Assembly (NCBI RefSeq): GCF_020741395.1 | Contig: NZ_DYZA01000110.1 | Location: 1-21,291 of the forward strand | Length of the DNA stretch: 21,291 bases | Reading direction: 5' to 3' | From: Mailhella massiliensis | GTDB taxonomy: Bacteria; Desulfobacterota; Desulfovibrionia; Desulfovibrionales; Desulfovibrionaceae | In this document: positions 21,182 to 21,291 of the stretch, one piece after another | How positions within the stretch are numbered: the first letter of the stretch is position 1 | Layout: each line of letters starts with the position of its first letter | Notes under the pieces: generated by a model | Database searches by the model: none | The model's input: the letters and a program-made list of their open reading frames with translations, nothing else | Told to the model about the DNA's origin: nothing | Made by a program: the position numbers and the translations under genes

Positions 21182-21291
21182 TAGGTTCAGGACTCATTAA
21201 ATATAAAAGATGACAATGGCAGCGAGACAAATAGCCGAAAAGAACGTGTGGGCACAACGGTCATAACGCATGGCTATTCTGCGCCAATCCT
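21182..21291 (-). mobile_element. IS5-family insertion sequence, 3' end (continues beyond window)
   Basis: The element enters from the right edge. Its terminal sequence, read inward, is GGTTCAGGACTCATTAA (21184-21200), resembling the ends of IS5-type elements, preceded outside by CTA. It ends the transposase frame only 13 bases inside. The other end and the target duplication lie outside the window, so the exact boundary (21181-21184) is approximate. Confidence 0.7.
21197..21291 (-). CDS. IS5-family transposase, C-terminal 30 residues (partial)
   Basis: The - strand frame from the window edge reads DWRRIAMRYDRCAHTFFSAI and ends in CLAAIVIFYI before TAA (21199-21197). The WRRIAMRYDRCAHTF motif followed by a hydrophobic tail is the well-known C-terminus of IS5-group DDE transposases. 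The remaining protein is upstream, outside the window. Confidence 0.85.
   Translation of the reverse strand, partial: DWRRIAMRYDRCAHTFFSAICLAAIVIFYI

Overview
The window is GC-rich, densely coded bacterial DNA. The gene set fits an anaerobic or micro-oxic deltaproteobacterium of the Desulfovibrionaceae type: a rubrerythrin with a rubredoxin-like tail, a hydrogenase maturation protease, a fused TRAP-TAXI permease, paired TSUP (TauE/SafE) anion carriers, and strong C- or G-ending codon bias. The family assignment is an inference from gene content and codon use. No rRNA, tRNA or CRISPR array is visible.

Layout, left to right. (1) 1-881, + strand: the 3' end of argH, an 86-codon gene two bases after it, then a strong terminator. 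(2) 1199-1735, +: a HyaD/HybD-type hydrogenase maturation protease without hydrogenase genes beside it. (3) 1831-3513, -: an MgtE magnesium channel with a long acidic/low-complexity N-terminal extension, divergent from (4) nadC-nadA-nadB (3640-7565, +), the whole aspartate-to-NaMN branch of NAD synthesis, with a hairpin-rich 265-base gap before nadB. (5) 7566-9659: a hairpin-rich non-coding stretch and two tandemly duplicated TSUP permease genes on the - strand; the downstream copy has ATA where its sister has ATG. (6) 10099-10590, -: rubrerythrin, with a classic terminator and its own promoter. (7) 10762-13504, +: a yigZ/IMPACT gene overlapping an L-asparaginase gene, a cyclophilin peptidyl-prolyl isomerase with a strong terminator, then a membrane-anchored glutaredoxin-like protein. 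(8) 13790-17343, +: two consecutive, diverged paralogues (614 and 545 aa) with an N-terminal membrane anchor, belonging to no family I recognise, and closed by a strong terminator. (9) 17683-21123, -: a TRAP-TAXI operon: a solute-binding protein that has lost its N-terminus, a fused 4TM/12TM permease, and a small zinc-ribbon/two-helix membrane protein overlapping the permease stop. (10) 21182-21291, -: the 3' end of an IS5-family insertion sequence abutting the truncated binding-protein gene.

Most genes are ordinary metabolism. The parts that most deserve attention are the tandem paralogue pair at 13790-17343, the zinc-ribbon membrane protein coupled to the TRAP permease, the TSUP duplication with a lost canonical start codon, and the IS/TAXI junction, where codon usage changes abruptly inside the reading frame.
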